This document shows, piece after piece, positions 1 to 12,500 of a DNA stretch of 64,000 nt; the first letter of the stretch is position 1; every line of letters starts with the position of its first letter. Made by a program: the position numbers and the translations under genes. The DNA is from Pezizomycotina sp. ARF18 (Eukaryota; Ascomycota). The stretch spans positions 62,001 through 126,000 of the forward strand of contig AZLU01000101.1 of assembly GCA_002224055.1 (NCBI GenBank), in the 5' to 3' direction. The notes beneath the pieces are model-generated. The model saw only the letters and a program-made list of their open reading frames with translations, searched no databases and was not told the DNA's origin.

Positions 1-770
1 ATCCTCATCGTCGCTCGCGGCTTTATACACGACCGCCTTCTCCGCCAACGCCTTATCTGCGCCTTCAAAGTAAGCAGCGTCCCCCTATCCGTAATCGTGT
101 ACTCTTGTAATAGGATGGACGCAGTTAGAGCTTGGATGGGGAACGCGATGTACTGATGGTACCACGTCGAGTACGCCGTCGCCCAGGGTACCTGCCCGAT
201 GCGGATAAACAGCTCCGAATCTTTAATATTCGTAGCGGACTTGTCGTACCTACTCAAAACCTCGTCGGGGTCACGGAATTATTACCGAACTGCGCCGCGT
301 GATACAAATCCGCGAACTGATCTAGTATATCGACTTTATCACCCGTCTTCAGACCCGCGGGGTTCGACTTCGGCCCCACGAGTAAAAAATGGTCGCGGAA
401 GATGTAGTAAGAGGGTGACAACGCTATTCCTTGTTTTATGGCGAGCCCTCGGCGGCGGGGGAGTATGTTATGCCGACGTCGACGGTGTCGGAGGAGAGGT
501 AGTTTATGGTGTAGGTCGTGTCGGACTTGTACCACGCCACGCGGAAGGGTTTGGCGGGGGAGGATTTCGAAGAGGTGAGGGATTTTATGAAAGCGTTTGC
601 GAGGGCGCCGACGAGGCCGGATTGGCCGGCGCCGCCGTTGCCGATGCGCAGGAGGATGGGGTCGGTGTCCTTTGCTACGCCGCCGTTGTAGACCACGTCC
701 GGGTCGACGGCGAGGGTCGTTGTCGGAGGAGGAGGGTGAGGGAGAAGGAGAGGAGGGTGGAGGGTTTCAT
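1..770 (-). CDS. Secreted periplasmic-binding-protein-like (tungstate/TupA-type) protein, 3' end outside window
   Basis: The ATG at 770 (minus) opens a hydrophobic leader, MKPSTLLSFSLTLLL, consistent with a signal peptide. Further in, two frames together carry hallmarks of the extracellular tungstate-binding/PBP-like family found in bacteria and many ascomycetes: a glycine-rich ligand loop NGGAGQSGLVGALANAFI, then FRVAWYKSDTT, then LSSDTVDVGITYSPAAE, and later FLLVGPKSNPAGL. These are the ligand-pocket segments of the two lobes. The reading frame changes between leader and body, near 525 and again near 255, so no single frame covers it. The C-terminus runs off the left edge. The role is inferred from the family: capture of an oxyanion or small solute outside the cell. 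No transporter partner is visible here. Confidence 0.65.
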
Positions 771-3365
771 CGTGATGGAGATCGATATATCGTGTTAGAT
801 GGGAGAGAGAGCGGTGGGTGTGTTGCGTAATAGCTGTATAACAAGGAGGACGCGTCTCTGAAAGCAACTTGATTTTCTCAGTATGCTCCGCAATTCGAAG
901 GGAACGGGGGGAACGGACCAATTTATATAGCAGCAAACACGCTTTTCTGAAAGAGGTTTCGTCCAAGTTCGTTGTCTTACCGCTCTTCCTCTGTCCCACT
1001 TGTTGCCGAAGAGATATCCATGTGCGGTGTGTGCGTAAGACTCAAGCTTGTTACATCTTCCTCTCACGAAATCCCGTCGGTGTTACCCCGAACCCAAGGA
1101 CTATACCTGTCGCGTTATTTTCCCAAAATCGTCCCTTTCAGCTCAATATTTCCCTAGTAGAAAGAAAAAGGTGGAGAAATTGCACTGAATTGATCATCGT
1201 CGAGCTGAACGATCGAGAAAGCTAGCGCTAAAAGCAGTCAGGAATTGAGAATGGATATCGCAGTGTCATGGTGTACGTTCTTTGTTGCCCCATGCAGAGC
1301 ACAAATCTCGCCTAGACACCTGCTGCCCATCGGAGCAAATCATCGCCGTCTCCTCCCGCCGCCTGCGATGCCAGCTAGCCAGGGTGCTTGAGCGAGATCC
1401 ACTTTTATTACAAGCGATCGACTACGATATGACCGAACAGGGCTCAAAGTCAAAGATTTTCGAAAAGGTTTAGTGAACAACTCGCGATACCCTAGAGGCT
1501 AGCTGGCTAGAAATAGGAATTGGATTGCTTTTTGATCGAACTAGGCAAAGCGCTTTAATTTAGAGGAAATTGCTGTAGGAGCTTATCCACTTTTTGGGGG
1601 CGCGTGGGGAAGCCCAAGCGGTGTTGTTGGCTTGATCTCTTTCGTCATCGGAACTCTGGATTCTGCCATTGCTGCAAGTTTGATTGCTGGTTGCACAAGC
1701 AGATCTATCTATCTCTGCAGATCTTTTGAGGGATATATTTCCAGGTTATTTACCTCCAAGAAAGTTTTGACTTAGCCTTCCTCGTTCTGGAGTCCAATGG
1801 ATGCGAGAGGATTAAAAAAAAAAAATCTGCCCGGGAAAGGGAAATAAGGATTTCAATTTTCTTTCTTGTTCACGAGCATCCTCGATGGATTTCCAAGTTG
1901 ATCAACCAAAGGTAAGTTGTTCCTCTTCAAAAAGAACCTAGCTGAAGCTAAGGATCGCTATACCTACCTAAACCATCTTTGGCCGGAACAATGTCCAATG
2001 TCCTGGTGGCCAGTCTATAACCACAATCAGCCTGGCCAGGGTTCCCATGTATGTCGATAAATGATATACTACTGGGTGACGTAAATCTATGAGGATGGCG
2101 ATGGGGGATAACCTACCGTTGTAAACAAGACAATTTTCCTAGAACTAAGTCAGCAGGAGTGTTAATAACACATCAATTACTTTCCCCTAGAAGCAAAGAA
2201 GATGCAACTAAAGTCTTTGGCAATTTAAGCAAAAGCGGTGATCATAGAAGGATGTAATGAGCGTACGATGTAGTAGTTTTCGAAACTATATGTATGCGGA
2301 ATAGAGCGTTGTTGGTAGTTTGTTGTACGTGGGTAAATGCTGAGAGAAAGGCAGAAATTTACCGCGGAGGCGGCGGACGGTGTTCATGGCGAGGCAGGCA
2401 TGTCGCCGTGGTCGCTATTGACGTTTGTAGGCACACATACACCTTCACGGTACGGTTGTTCGGGCTGTTCAACGGCGGGGCCGCTAGCGGTAGTGTCGTC
2501 CTGAGGCGGGGCTGGCTCTGGCGCACAGCTTCTCGCCAACCCGGACCTCATGCAGGAGACCTGTGAATACGCCCCGCCTCACTGAAGACTTTAAATCAGT
2601 GGCCTTTGTTTGCCGCATAATAGGGCCTTTTCGAGGGCTAGGCACGAGACAGCGGCTTTTCCCTGAACCTTGCCGAGTCATGGGAGCAATGGCTTCTTGC
2701 GATCAGGTAGTTGCATTCGTCTGAACTATGATTTCTGAACTCTAATGTCCCGAGTCCAACCGCCAAGAGTTTCTGCGCTCCTAGTATTCATCATTTTGGA
2801 GGAAAGCCTTTTCCAAGTCTTCTGCATGTCCCCCTGCTATTTTTTTTTTTTTTTTTTGAAACAAGGGTAGCAAAAACAGAAACAAAGAAAGGAAAAAAAA
2901 ACGTGGAGTAACATAAGACATCAAGAACGCGTTCACATTCAAAGCATGGTGGTCATACGATCTACACTAACTGATGTTTCAAGAAGAACTTAAGAATCAT
3001 GTTTATGACTTATCATGTTTATGACTTAAAGAATCACAGAAAAAAAGCTTAAGATGACAGTATTCCCCATGAACTTCCATGCGCGACTTGGTATCTTCGT
3101 GTTCTCAAGGAGAGTACGTATATCGCCGCATTGCGATCAACGTAATCGCCCAGAGTGTGCATAAGGCGCTAGCCTACCTACCAGATATTAGCGCACAGGA
3201 AAGGGGCCGAAAGTGATCGGATTTTTTAAATATATAAATCGCTTCCAGGGTTTCCGCTTCATAGCTCTACCGCACCGGGTTCATCGAAGTCAACTTGTCC
3301 CCCGACGTTGGGTTCTCCACGCATCCCACCAAATCTCTCAAGACAAAAAAAATTTAAAATCTCAA
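771..3365. other. Non-coding interval, no supported gene
   Basis: About 2.6 kb between two divergent genes. It contains a run of about 18 T near 2841 and ordinary mixed-composition sequence. Short open frames here show no recognisable motif, leader or intron signals, so I annotate no gene. Confidence 0.5.
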
Positions 3366-3862
3366 ATGCATTTCGCCAGCGTCCTCCAATTCATCCTCCT
3401 CTTTACCATCACAGCAGTCGCAGCAATTCCCGTCCCCCGAGCCTAACTCGACTACCACTCGACGACCGCGACGTCGACCTGCTCGTCTGGCAGCAGCGCC
3501 ACTCAAAGCTAAAAGAAACCTCACTACGCTTGGGAACATACCTCGTCACCACGTCCGACGACATCGAAGACCTGCAGGACCGTGAACAGTACTGGGATCT
3601 CCTCAACTCTGAAGAGCAAGAGTGGGTCACGGCGAGCTTGGGTGATATCAGAGCGCTGCAGGGGAGGAATAATAGAGTTTGGGATGTGTTAGATGCGATG
3701 GATATTGGGAACCAGAGTCACGAGGATATCCCGCCGGTGGAGGAGCAGAAGGAGATAGTGGTCGATTTGAGGTATGTGGAGCAGATGCTAGGGAGGATTC
3801 AGGCAGGGTATGGGGGTTTGAGGCGGGCGGTGGAGGCGAGACTTAGGGGGATGAATCATTAA
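3366..3862 (+). CDS. Small secreted helical protein, uncharacterised
   Basis: The ATG at 3366 begins MHFASVLQFILLFTITAVAA, a textbook signal peptide ending at an AVAA-type cleavage site. After about 26 residues the frame shifts by one base (near 3443) and the protein continues as an acidic, charged, probably helical chain of about 140 residues to the TAA at 3860. The body is rich in Asp, Glu, Leu and Arg, contains WQQRHSKLKETSLRLGTYL and QEWVTASLGDIRALQ, and has no cysteines. That makes it unlike disulfide-stabilised effectors. I recognise no family. The shift sits next to a C-rich run, so a sequencing error is possible. The start was chosen because it is the only Met that yields a secretion leader. 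Confidence 0.6.
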
Positions 3863-4166
3863 AGCTTTTAAATCAAACAACTTAGAGTTATCTCCAAATA
3901 TTCCTATTCCAATACATAGCATATTTCCGTGGTTTTTGAAGTAAAAGAAAGGGCGTAGCGGCAGGTAATACTTCATAAAATGAATATAATGTTGCCAATG
4001 GCGATGATTCTAGAATGGAGACGAGGCACCCGGCGCTCATGAACTCTGAATATAAATAGCCGTTTTATTTCGTTCATCGCCACTCTTTGTTAAGAAAAAT
4101 CTTCCACAGCTAGTAAAGCTGTAGTATGTCTGACGTGATGTCCTTCTCTAGCAAAAAAATTAAAAT

Positions 4167-7100
4167 CTAAGAGTGCGAGTCTTGTAACCATTTTTGCCTT
4201 ATCATCTCCACCCAGACCTTATAATCTAGGATCTCTGGTTCCTTCCCTTCCTCTATGACCTTAATCTTACCCCTTTCAAGTAAGGGGAGCCCACAGACAT
4301 TAACAAGAAGGAACTTTTGCCCAGGCTTACAGTTTCCAACCTCTATTTTGCCACTTTTCAGTCCCCTAAAGCAGCGCCTGCACAAATAGGTGATCTGAAA
4401 ACATTCTTTGCAAATAGAAGTCTTAATCCCCTCTGACAAAGCCGTGCGCACCCAGAGCAGACATCATCCAGCCAGGCGTACGAATGCGGCACGCGGCCTG
4501 TAGAGGCTTCTTCTTTATCGTCGACATTATCGTAAACTATATTATAATAGCCGGGATGGTAGCAGAGATTGTAGGTTAAAACAGCCACAGCATTCACCCA
4601 ATCACCAAGACTCATCAGGGAAGCTCCGATTTCTGTTTGAATCGTTGACTGTATCTAGTTGAATACCTGCAACCGCCTGAGGGCTCGCCGAAGGCTCTTC
4701 CGAGCCAACTTTCTACCCTGGTCGGGGTTGCCATGGGCTATATACCACCTGCTCAGGAATATCCTGCCATACCCCGGCCCGTATATGAACGAATCAGGCG
4801 TCTCATCGGCGAATCTTTCTAGCTTGGCGATGCACGGCTGCGGATCCCGCCGCTCCCTTCAAGCTCGATAGCAAAGCTTTCGTACAAATGCTTGAGCGCG
4901 AAATTAGCATTTACCTTTCCTGCAATCTTTCCATTAGGATTGAGTTCGTGGTGAGTTCTCTCATCAAACCACGCTAACCACTCCAATAGCTTTATACTCG
5001 TTCGGTTGTCCGTTAGCACAAAGCCATAGATCGTCCGAGCCTGAGCCTTGTATTAACAAGTACATCGATTGCGCCATCTAGGATCGTAAATTTTATGAAG
5101 CGCTTGAGCGCCTGTAAAGCGAAATCAACGAAGTCTTGGTGGATAATTATAGCCTGATACAATGGGTCTGATCGTGAGTGGCCTACAGTGAGGTCTTCAT
5201 AGGCGTAATCAATGAAGGCTGTGAGCGGCAATACGTTGTCTAGCATGGTCCTCCCCGGGTTCGTTGGTGAAGGTATCGAAGACAGTCGCCGCAGCGTCTC
5301 GGTGTACTGCTTCCACTCCTTGGATCGATAAAGCAAATAAATGAACGTCTCGGCAGTAGACACGGTCCGTTGGCCTCCCGTCCAAAACTCATCTTCATAA
5401 ATCTTGATGGCTTGCGCCCTCTCTCTCGCTCTCCACTTGAGGTAGGCGTAATATCTTATCAAGCGTCCGTACGCTGACTGGCAGTTCTCTTTGTCTTTCA
5501 TAGCTGCCAGAGCCTGTTCCGACCAAGACAGTGCGGCTTTTTCCCTTTCTGGCGGTAAGTCCTCCGCTTCCTCATCGTCAAACAAACCCAGGGTCAAGGA
5601 TAGAAGATCGCTTGGGTTCCCTATAGGTTTGGGGTAGGAAAGATGGGCGAGCACCATCCAGGCTAGACCCATGGGAAATTGTCGATTGCAATAGCATGAC
5701 GGAAGCATGAGTACGCCTTGCCTAGCATACGAGGAAGCGCCAACTCCTTCAAAAATTTAATGCCACAAGCCTGACTACTATAGAGATAAAAAAAAACTCA
5801 GGTGGTTTAAGTCGTTGGCCTTGTTCTCATCAGCTTTGGTCCATTCTATTATGGCTTCGATGTCTTCGGACGTGATCGAGAAGTAATCCAGGAAGAGTGG
5901 ACTAGCAGCTCGTGCGGGACAGTGCAACGATTCCGCTGGGGGCTATCGTCTCTAGGCTGCTCTTGTGAAACTATGTCCCGCAATAGTTCCATGAAACCGT
6001 ATCCGAGGCAAACATTAACCAATGATGAGGAGAGCGTTGATGGTATTACAGAGGTCAAAGTACCCAGCACATGATAGCAAAGAAACGACGGAGGCATCTG
6101 CCGGGGGAGACAGCGCCGGAAAGGACTTACTTTCTTGATATATAGGTGGATGAATTGCAGTTTAAGCAGCGTTGGCTGTGGGTACAATTCATTGTCATTA
6201 AGCCATCTAATCCTATGGTAATCTGCCAGGGGTCTGTAAATCTCCTCCCCTTTGCCTCTGCATACAATAGCGGACCAGTTTGCAACTGGGGATGGACAGT
6301 CCTTGGTGGCGCTGTCACTAAGCACATTCACTATCGTGAGAATGGCATCCGTTCTCAACCAAACCGTTAAACCTTCCCCCGATTCGATCGACCATGTCGC
6401 TTCGCAGACAGCTTCGATCACATCCTGATCAGTAAAAATCCTATACAGATAGGCAGCTATAGCAGCATTGTTGTCTCCGCTTACTACCTGGTCTAGCTTT
6501 CCTTTTTGAGGTTCCTTAAAGGCTCTGACGAGGTGCGTTGGAAAGTTGACGCAAGCGTACACGAACATCGTATGCGCCTTAAATCGCTCACGCTTCTTTT
6601 CGTCGCAAATTAGGTACAAGCACGTCATTGCCAGCTGCAGCTCGGCGGCTGGAATGTAGACGCCAATCTCGTTCCCACCTAATGAACTTTTTCTACTACG
6701 GAAGTGTTCTGTAAATAATAAATGGCTTATGGTCACTGTTGTAGTTGATGGCGAAGAGTGGTAACGGATTTCTTGATCGTCTGTTCCATTGTCGTCATCG
6801 TCGCTGAATTCGTTTTCGAGTTCATCCTCTCTCTTTTGTCTGGCATGATTACTCTCGTCATTATTCTCGTCGGTCCGGGTTCGAGCTTCAGTATGGTTGT
6901 CAAACCGCTCGCTCCAACCTTCGATCTTCACCATGATATCCAAAGACTCGAGATCCGCCGTTCGGAATCCGTCACGTCTAACGACCCGGATGAGAGATGA
7001 ATAACGTTTTCTTAGCATCCTCTCCAGATCGATCACTTCTTCTAGGTCCTTGGAATTCAGGGCTAGGAGTACTCCGATCTCCCAGAGTTAATTGTCGCTG

Positions 7101-9585
7101 CGAACAGGTAATCCACGCGAGCAGCGAATTCAGGTCGCGAACATCGTCGTCGTTCGTCACCATCGTTGATAGAGTATCCAGAACGTGCTGGATGGTGGCT
7201 CCGAGATCCCTAGGATACTTTGTAAGACAATATCGAATTTGAGATTCCCTTGATTTGGTTGCCATCTTATCCATAACTAAACGGGCCCAAAGGAAACTCT
7301 TATCCGACAGAGTCTTCAGAATTTCTGTTTTGAATGCTTTAGAGATCCTTTTAAGAAGTTTACTTTGGGAGATTTTCGACTTGACGAATTCCCTAATATC
7401 TTTTCCCATACCCTCATCCTCAAGTTCTATCGTTGGAACTAATACGTTTGTGATCTTCTCCGAAATGCTGTCGTCAACTAAAGGCCGGCCGACTAGCATG
7501 AATCGGAGTTTTGACCTTGCGCATCCCGGGAGCCGGTTCAGCCTTTCAAGCAACCCTTCGATTCCATCTTCGCCATTCAGGGCTGCTTCGTCAATGCCAT
7601 CCAAAACAATGAAGGCTTCACTACCTGACGAGGTATCTTCACGAGAGAAATAACTCGTAAATAAGTTTTCCCAGAGCCGTATCGTCCCAACAGCCGCGCT
7701 TGGATCCTTGAGAACCGCTTCTACATGTCGAGCGTACTGGCTATCGTTCCTAGCGATAAAATGGGCGATAGTCTTGATTATACTTGATAATTTATGAGTC
7801 GCTGCATTGTCTTCCCTAGAGAAAAAGTAGGCGTTACAGATGCTACCTCCTCCTGCCCAGTCCTGCAGACTTTTTTGCGGGTATTTCTCTAGCAGGTAGG
7901 ATATCACCTTTGCGCTTATGTGCGATTTACCCGTTCCGGGCCCGCCAGATACCAGTAGCGTGAGGCACCACCCGCGAGCCACCGCTTACCAGCGAGCCAG
8001 TTCAATGCCAGGACTAATATCAAGAAAAATCACACCAAAAAGCCGACCAGACACCACAACTTAAACTTCAATTATATTTTTATCAAAATATAAACAAAAC
8101 AACAACGATAAATAACTCAACAATCACTCATCCAAATATCACGAAACGAAAAACTACGAATGTATAAAACTATAATTACGACATATTCAAATTTTAAAAT
8201 TTCGGGCGGATTTAGATTTTTATAATTTTTAAAGTGTCGTTTATATATAAATTTCGTTTTACACGTAAATTTTATAATAACTATCGATTACGCAATAAAA
8301 TTCGCTGACAATTACTCAATTTTATTTAATATTCTTAATATTTAAGGCTTATTTATTTATATAGTTACTTTATATAAAAAAATTATACTGTCGTTGTCGA
8401 GTTAAAAATTATAGCATTTTATTGATTTTTGGTGTGTTTTTCGACTGGCTCGCTGGTAGGTGGTGGCTCGCAGGGTAGTGCCCATGTTAATAGGTTCGAG
8501 TCACCACCATGCTCCCAAGCTTGGAAGCGTAAGTCCTGGAAGATCCACTCACACGTCCCGCTGAGCACCCGTTTACGATAATGTCGTAATCGGCCTGCAC
8601 AGACATTTCCGGAGATAACAGCTGGTTGAGTCTTACTAAACGGTCGTGTGTGAAACGCTCCTCGATTACGTTCATACTCTGTTTCACGGATTGAACCATG
8701 ATGGAACTATCTTCGACCTTTTTCTCAACGGATTGAAGGGTCATGGTTTGCTCTTGTACTATGGGAGGCCGATTGCTTGGACAAGCGCATTTTCCTGCTT
8801 AGAAAGAGCGTCCAGCTCTTCGATAGCGGTTTGGATAGCTTTGTCTTAACCGCGAAGGGCGGCTTTCAGGAATGACACTACAGAAATAGATTAGATTTTT
8901 CGATACTTGATATCTGCCACATTATCTGCAGTCCATCCTGAGTTGGAGCGCTGGATTAGAAAGACACAACATACCCATTCTACTAGCTTCAATTCTGGCG
9001 TAATTTTGTGCTCTGTATGGATTGAAAGCTGTGTAACGGTCGCTTGGAGGCTATCAAAAAGCTTTACGATTCCATCATACGCGTCCGAGGTATTCTGCGC
9101 GGACTATTTCCTCAGAGAATCAATATTATTCCGAAAATCAAAAAGTACGGTTGTTGTACCTTCATCAGCACAGTAATAGACCCGAATATCACAGCACTCG
9201 GCGGCACCATCTGCCAGGTCATTAGCCATAACCTCCAACCGCTCAAATAGGGATATCTGCGGGTAGCTACAGGCATAGAGATTAATATACGTACATTTCC
9301 GGCGGTTCCTTTGGTAATGTTTGACAGAACCTCAATTGATTTGCATACTGGTATGAGAACTTTCCTAATAGAGGCGCACTTATTACGGTATTCCTTGAAT
9401 TGGGTCTGTTGCTTGTCTAGCTCGTCCAATAGCTCTTCCGAACTTGCCAAGTTCTTCGCGACCGAGGAAGCCGCAGCAGCGTATTTGCTACTACTGCCTG
9501 ATACGAGGGACTCGTATCGGTCGCAAGCGCCCTTCCAGATTTCTGCAAACTGCTTATCGTCTCCTGGAGTTGTCGCCGATGTCAT
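4167..9585 (-). CDS. Fungal NLR-type STAND protein: helical N-terminus, NACHT NTPase, repeat-rich C-terminus; interrupted by a MITE
   Basis: Reads from 9585 down to 4167, about 1,600 residues once the 7959-8486 insertion is left out. The N-terminus (MTSATTPGDDKQFAEIWKGA...) is a helical domain resembling the Goodbye-type domain of fungal STAND proteins. A linker reading GTCEWIFQDLRFQAWE precedes a NACHT domain with Walker A GGPGTGKSH (about 7950-7925) and Walker B IVLDGIDEA (about 7600). A helical winged-helix and TPR-like region follows (5013-7036). The C-terminus has paired CxxC motifs (VCSGCAR, CKECFQITYLCRRCF), as in related large fungal NLRs. Such proteins are cytosolic sensors that oligomerise on ligand and often trigger non-self cell death. 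The frame changes several times (near 8560, 9250, 7000, 5800, 5015 and 4440), and the MITE would abolish the P-loop module unless removed or spliced. Probably a dead or badly assembled allele. Confidence 0.8.
7959..8486. mobile_element. MITE (non-autonomous DNA transposon) inside the NLR gene
   Basis: The two ends are inverted repeats of about 43 bp: left CGTGAGGCACCACCCGCGAG..., right the reverse complement of CATGGGCACTACCCTGCGAG.... They share inner cores GCGAGCCACC and TACCAGCGAGCCAGT. The interior (about 8010-8440) is extremely AT-rich and has no coding capacity. Flanking heptamers CCAGTAG (7952-7958) and TTAATAG (8487-8493) differ only by transitions and would make a 7-8 bp target duplication of hAT type. 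An inner TA pair at 7987 and 8457 would instead suggest a mariner-type end, so the superfamily is unsettled. The element lies about two codons upstream of the NLR Walker A motif. Confidence 0.8.
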
Positions 9586-12500
9586 ATTGGATTCCGAACG
9601 AGAGTCTAGGTCAAATACAGATTCGTGACGAAGGGTAATCTAGGAATACGAAGTAGTGTAAACCTGTAGGCGGCTGGTGCGGGTTTTTGTTTCAGAGCCT
9701 CAAAATCATGACATGGACCATTTTCATTTGGCGCCGCGAAGACCCAAAAACAGATCTCATGCTGCATATTGTGATAAGAGACTCGAATAGCCTAAAATAG
9801 CCCTACACTACAGAATCGTAAATCATCTTTTTGCGGCGGAAAAAGATGTTTTTCTTCTCGGGTCGAGGATGAAAACGTGGTTTTGCCTATCGATAATGTC
9901 CTTGTCCTATCGCCAATTCTTCAGCAGTCGCTTCCCAGCACTGAAACCACCAGTGCATCAAAGATGAGCGTACAAGCGAGCGACGAGGACAAGTATGCAA
10001 AGTCTTAGAACGCCGGTTTCAAAAGATAAGTGTATCGACGGCGGTTTTTCTAAGGATGGCTAAGGATCGCGAGCCGCTACAGAACTCTCCTCCGAGGTCG
10101 CTTTCTCTTCTATAATTCTAGTCTGGAAGCTCGCAGTGAGTGGAGCAGGATACGCCGATAATAGCCAGCTCCAAATTTTTACCACGTAACACGAGAAACA
10201 CTAACATAATTTAGCTGCATGTGGTTCAGAAGAACTAGCTAAATTACTAAAACATGTTTCAATTTTTAACAGCCGTATAGATCTTTTGACATATCGAGCG
10301 ACTTATATTTCTTGTGCTACCTCGAAAGTTCAAGAATTAAGAGACAAGACTTTCAGGTTGGTAAACATATAGATGTCGTTATATCCAGACTAAAACGTGT
10401 ACCAGTATCAACTTGCGCACAGATATCGCGAAGAGGAGCTCAGCTCCTCCGAAGCGCCCACGGCCCTTCTTACACACAGGATTGTGTCTCGACACCACTC
10501 ACGACATCGATATACCCTAGCCCGACTATGAGTATCAGTCATTCTAGAGCACGCAGTATCGATACTAGTACGATCACGTATTAGGCCAAGGCTATCTCCG
10601 GCTAGCGATGTTCTGCTAAAACAGCTTGGAGTTACACCGGAGTAAGAAACATCTTGATCCGAGTACGAATGGCAAAAAAAGAGGGATCGCCCAGATGCTT
10701 CATGAAACACATCTGTATACGGAAAGAATACGCTGGAAGATGCTTGTAGTTACGGTCTGGCCGAGCATGCCCTGGTATTTAGACGGAGGATCTCCATGTG
10801 CATGTGCTACAAGGACTTAAGTACGAGCGTACGTGAAGCGGAACGTCAAGTTTCCCATTCCCGAAATCCAACATGATGGTATCGTGAAACCATTTAAAGA
10901 GAGGGGGAAAAAAAAGTACTGGGTTCATAGAGATAGCGGCGTGCTAGTATTTCACACCACATATGCCGCATATTCGTCTTTGTCGGATTTCTAGGTTCTA
11001 GATTGAGAGATATGGGCGACGAAGTGAAGCATAAGCAAATGCTCTTATTACTTCTCTTCTTCGCCTACGGGTCATATCGAATAATATAATAGCTAAACTA
11101 TTGAACCAGGTTTCGAGCAATTTGTCACTGTGTAACAGAAGCAATTGCCGTATGCTCAGAGTAAGATTAGACGGGATCATAACATCCTACTCTCTCCAAA
11201 GAAGTATTCCTCTTCTCAGGATGACAACATAGCCGATAAGGAATGTGCGATATCTCACTACTGTTCTTCGCTGTTCCGGTTCGTCGCCCTAACCATCTAG
11301 AAGCGATTTGGAAGAGGCAATATATCTGAAGCAAACCATGGAAGCGTCTAGGGTCAGCTTTCAAATTTGCGAATTTTTCTATGAAGAAAAGAATCGTACC
11401 ATGGGAAGGGTTGTCGAGCGCTTCTACCCTGACCGTAGCTGCAAGAGATTGCGCGCGATTTTCTTGGGACCGCGATGGGGCCAAGCATCTATGTGCAAAC
11501 TATTGAAACGAGTTTCTGGTGATATAGTCGTGAAATCGACCGACCTGAGAGAGTTCCGCCGTGATTAATCCTTCGCCTTGGTTATTAACCGCAAGTTCTA
11601 TTCATCCTGATAATCTCCCACAGCTGAAGCCAACGTGGGTTAGTTATGTTCAGCCCTATCTGGTCGCTACCATCGTCCAGGACCGAGAGGGTTACAACGG
11701 AGTATGGGTGTACGTACGTGCACGCGGAAAAGTCCTGAGATGAACCTTGCCCGCGTACCTGTGTAATCATAACAAAGATTATCCCTCAAGAGCTCACAAC
11801 ATTTCTATCACAAACTGGAATTTTCAATCCTTTTTACAAAATTTTGCAAAACAAAAAAAAAACCCCTCTTACTACCTACACTGAGAGGGAGTTCATTCCA
11901 TGTCAGCTGTGAAATGTGGGGTTTCTTTGTCTCTCGTACCTTAATTAATATAAAGTAATCGAGCGTATTGAGTATAGGTTATGGATTCCTAGTCAAATGC
12001 TCATTCATACTTGATTGTATGACTTTTTGTAAGAAAAAAATTCGCGCATTTTTGGCCGCAATAAACCCAATACACCGCCGAGGCACGCAGTTGTTCTTGT
12101 GCCGGCACCACTTGCCAATTGCTCAGGTCGGAGTCCGGCAATTCGGCGTATATTAAAACGTATTAATGCTCCAATGAATGGTTCCCTGGATCGTTTTTGT
12201 ACATTGGATCAGCATTTTAATATATATATATATATTAAGGTTATAAAATAAGGACGGGCAAGATACAAAAACTTCTCAGCCAGTTAACAACTTCCCATTA
12301 AGGAGGAGAAATGTAACTTTTGTTGTCTGTTTGTTTTCAATATATAAACCTTTTGATTTGTGTCCGTACTTGTAATTTCACGATGGCTGTAGGTTGTATC
12401 CAATGATTGAGTTTTCTCGGTTTCAGGTTTCGTGTTCGCGGTTGCCAAAGAGGAAGAAAGACTACCGAGTGTGACACTTGATCCAGACCAACTTCTAGGC

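Noticed and set aside
8459-8510. tRNA-like segment with GGTGGTG...CACCACC ends and GGTTCGAGTC
   Set aside because: Only about 51 bp long, no paired T-arm stem, and it lies across the MITE end and NLR coding sequence.
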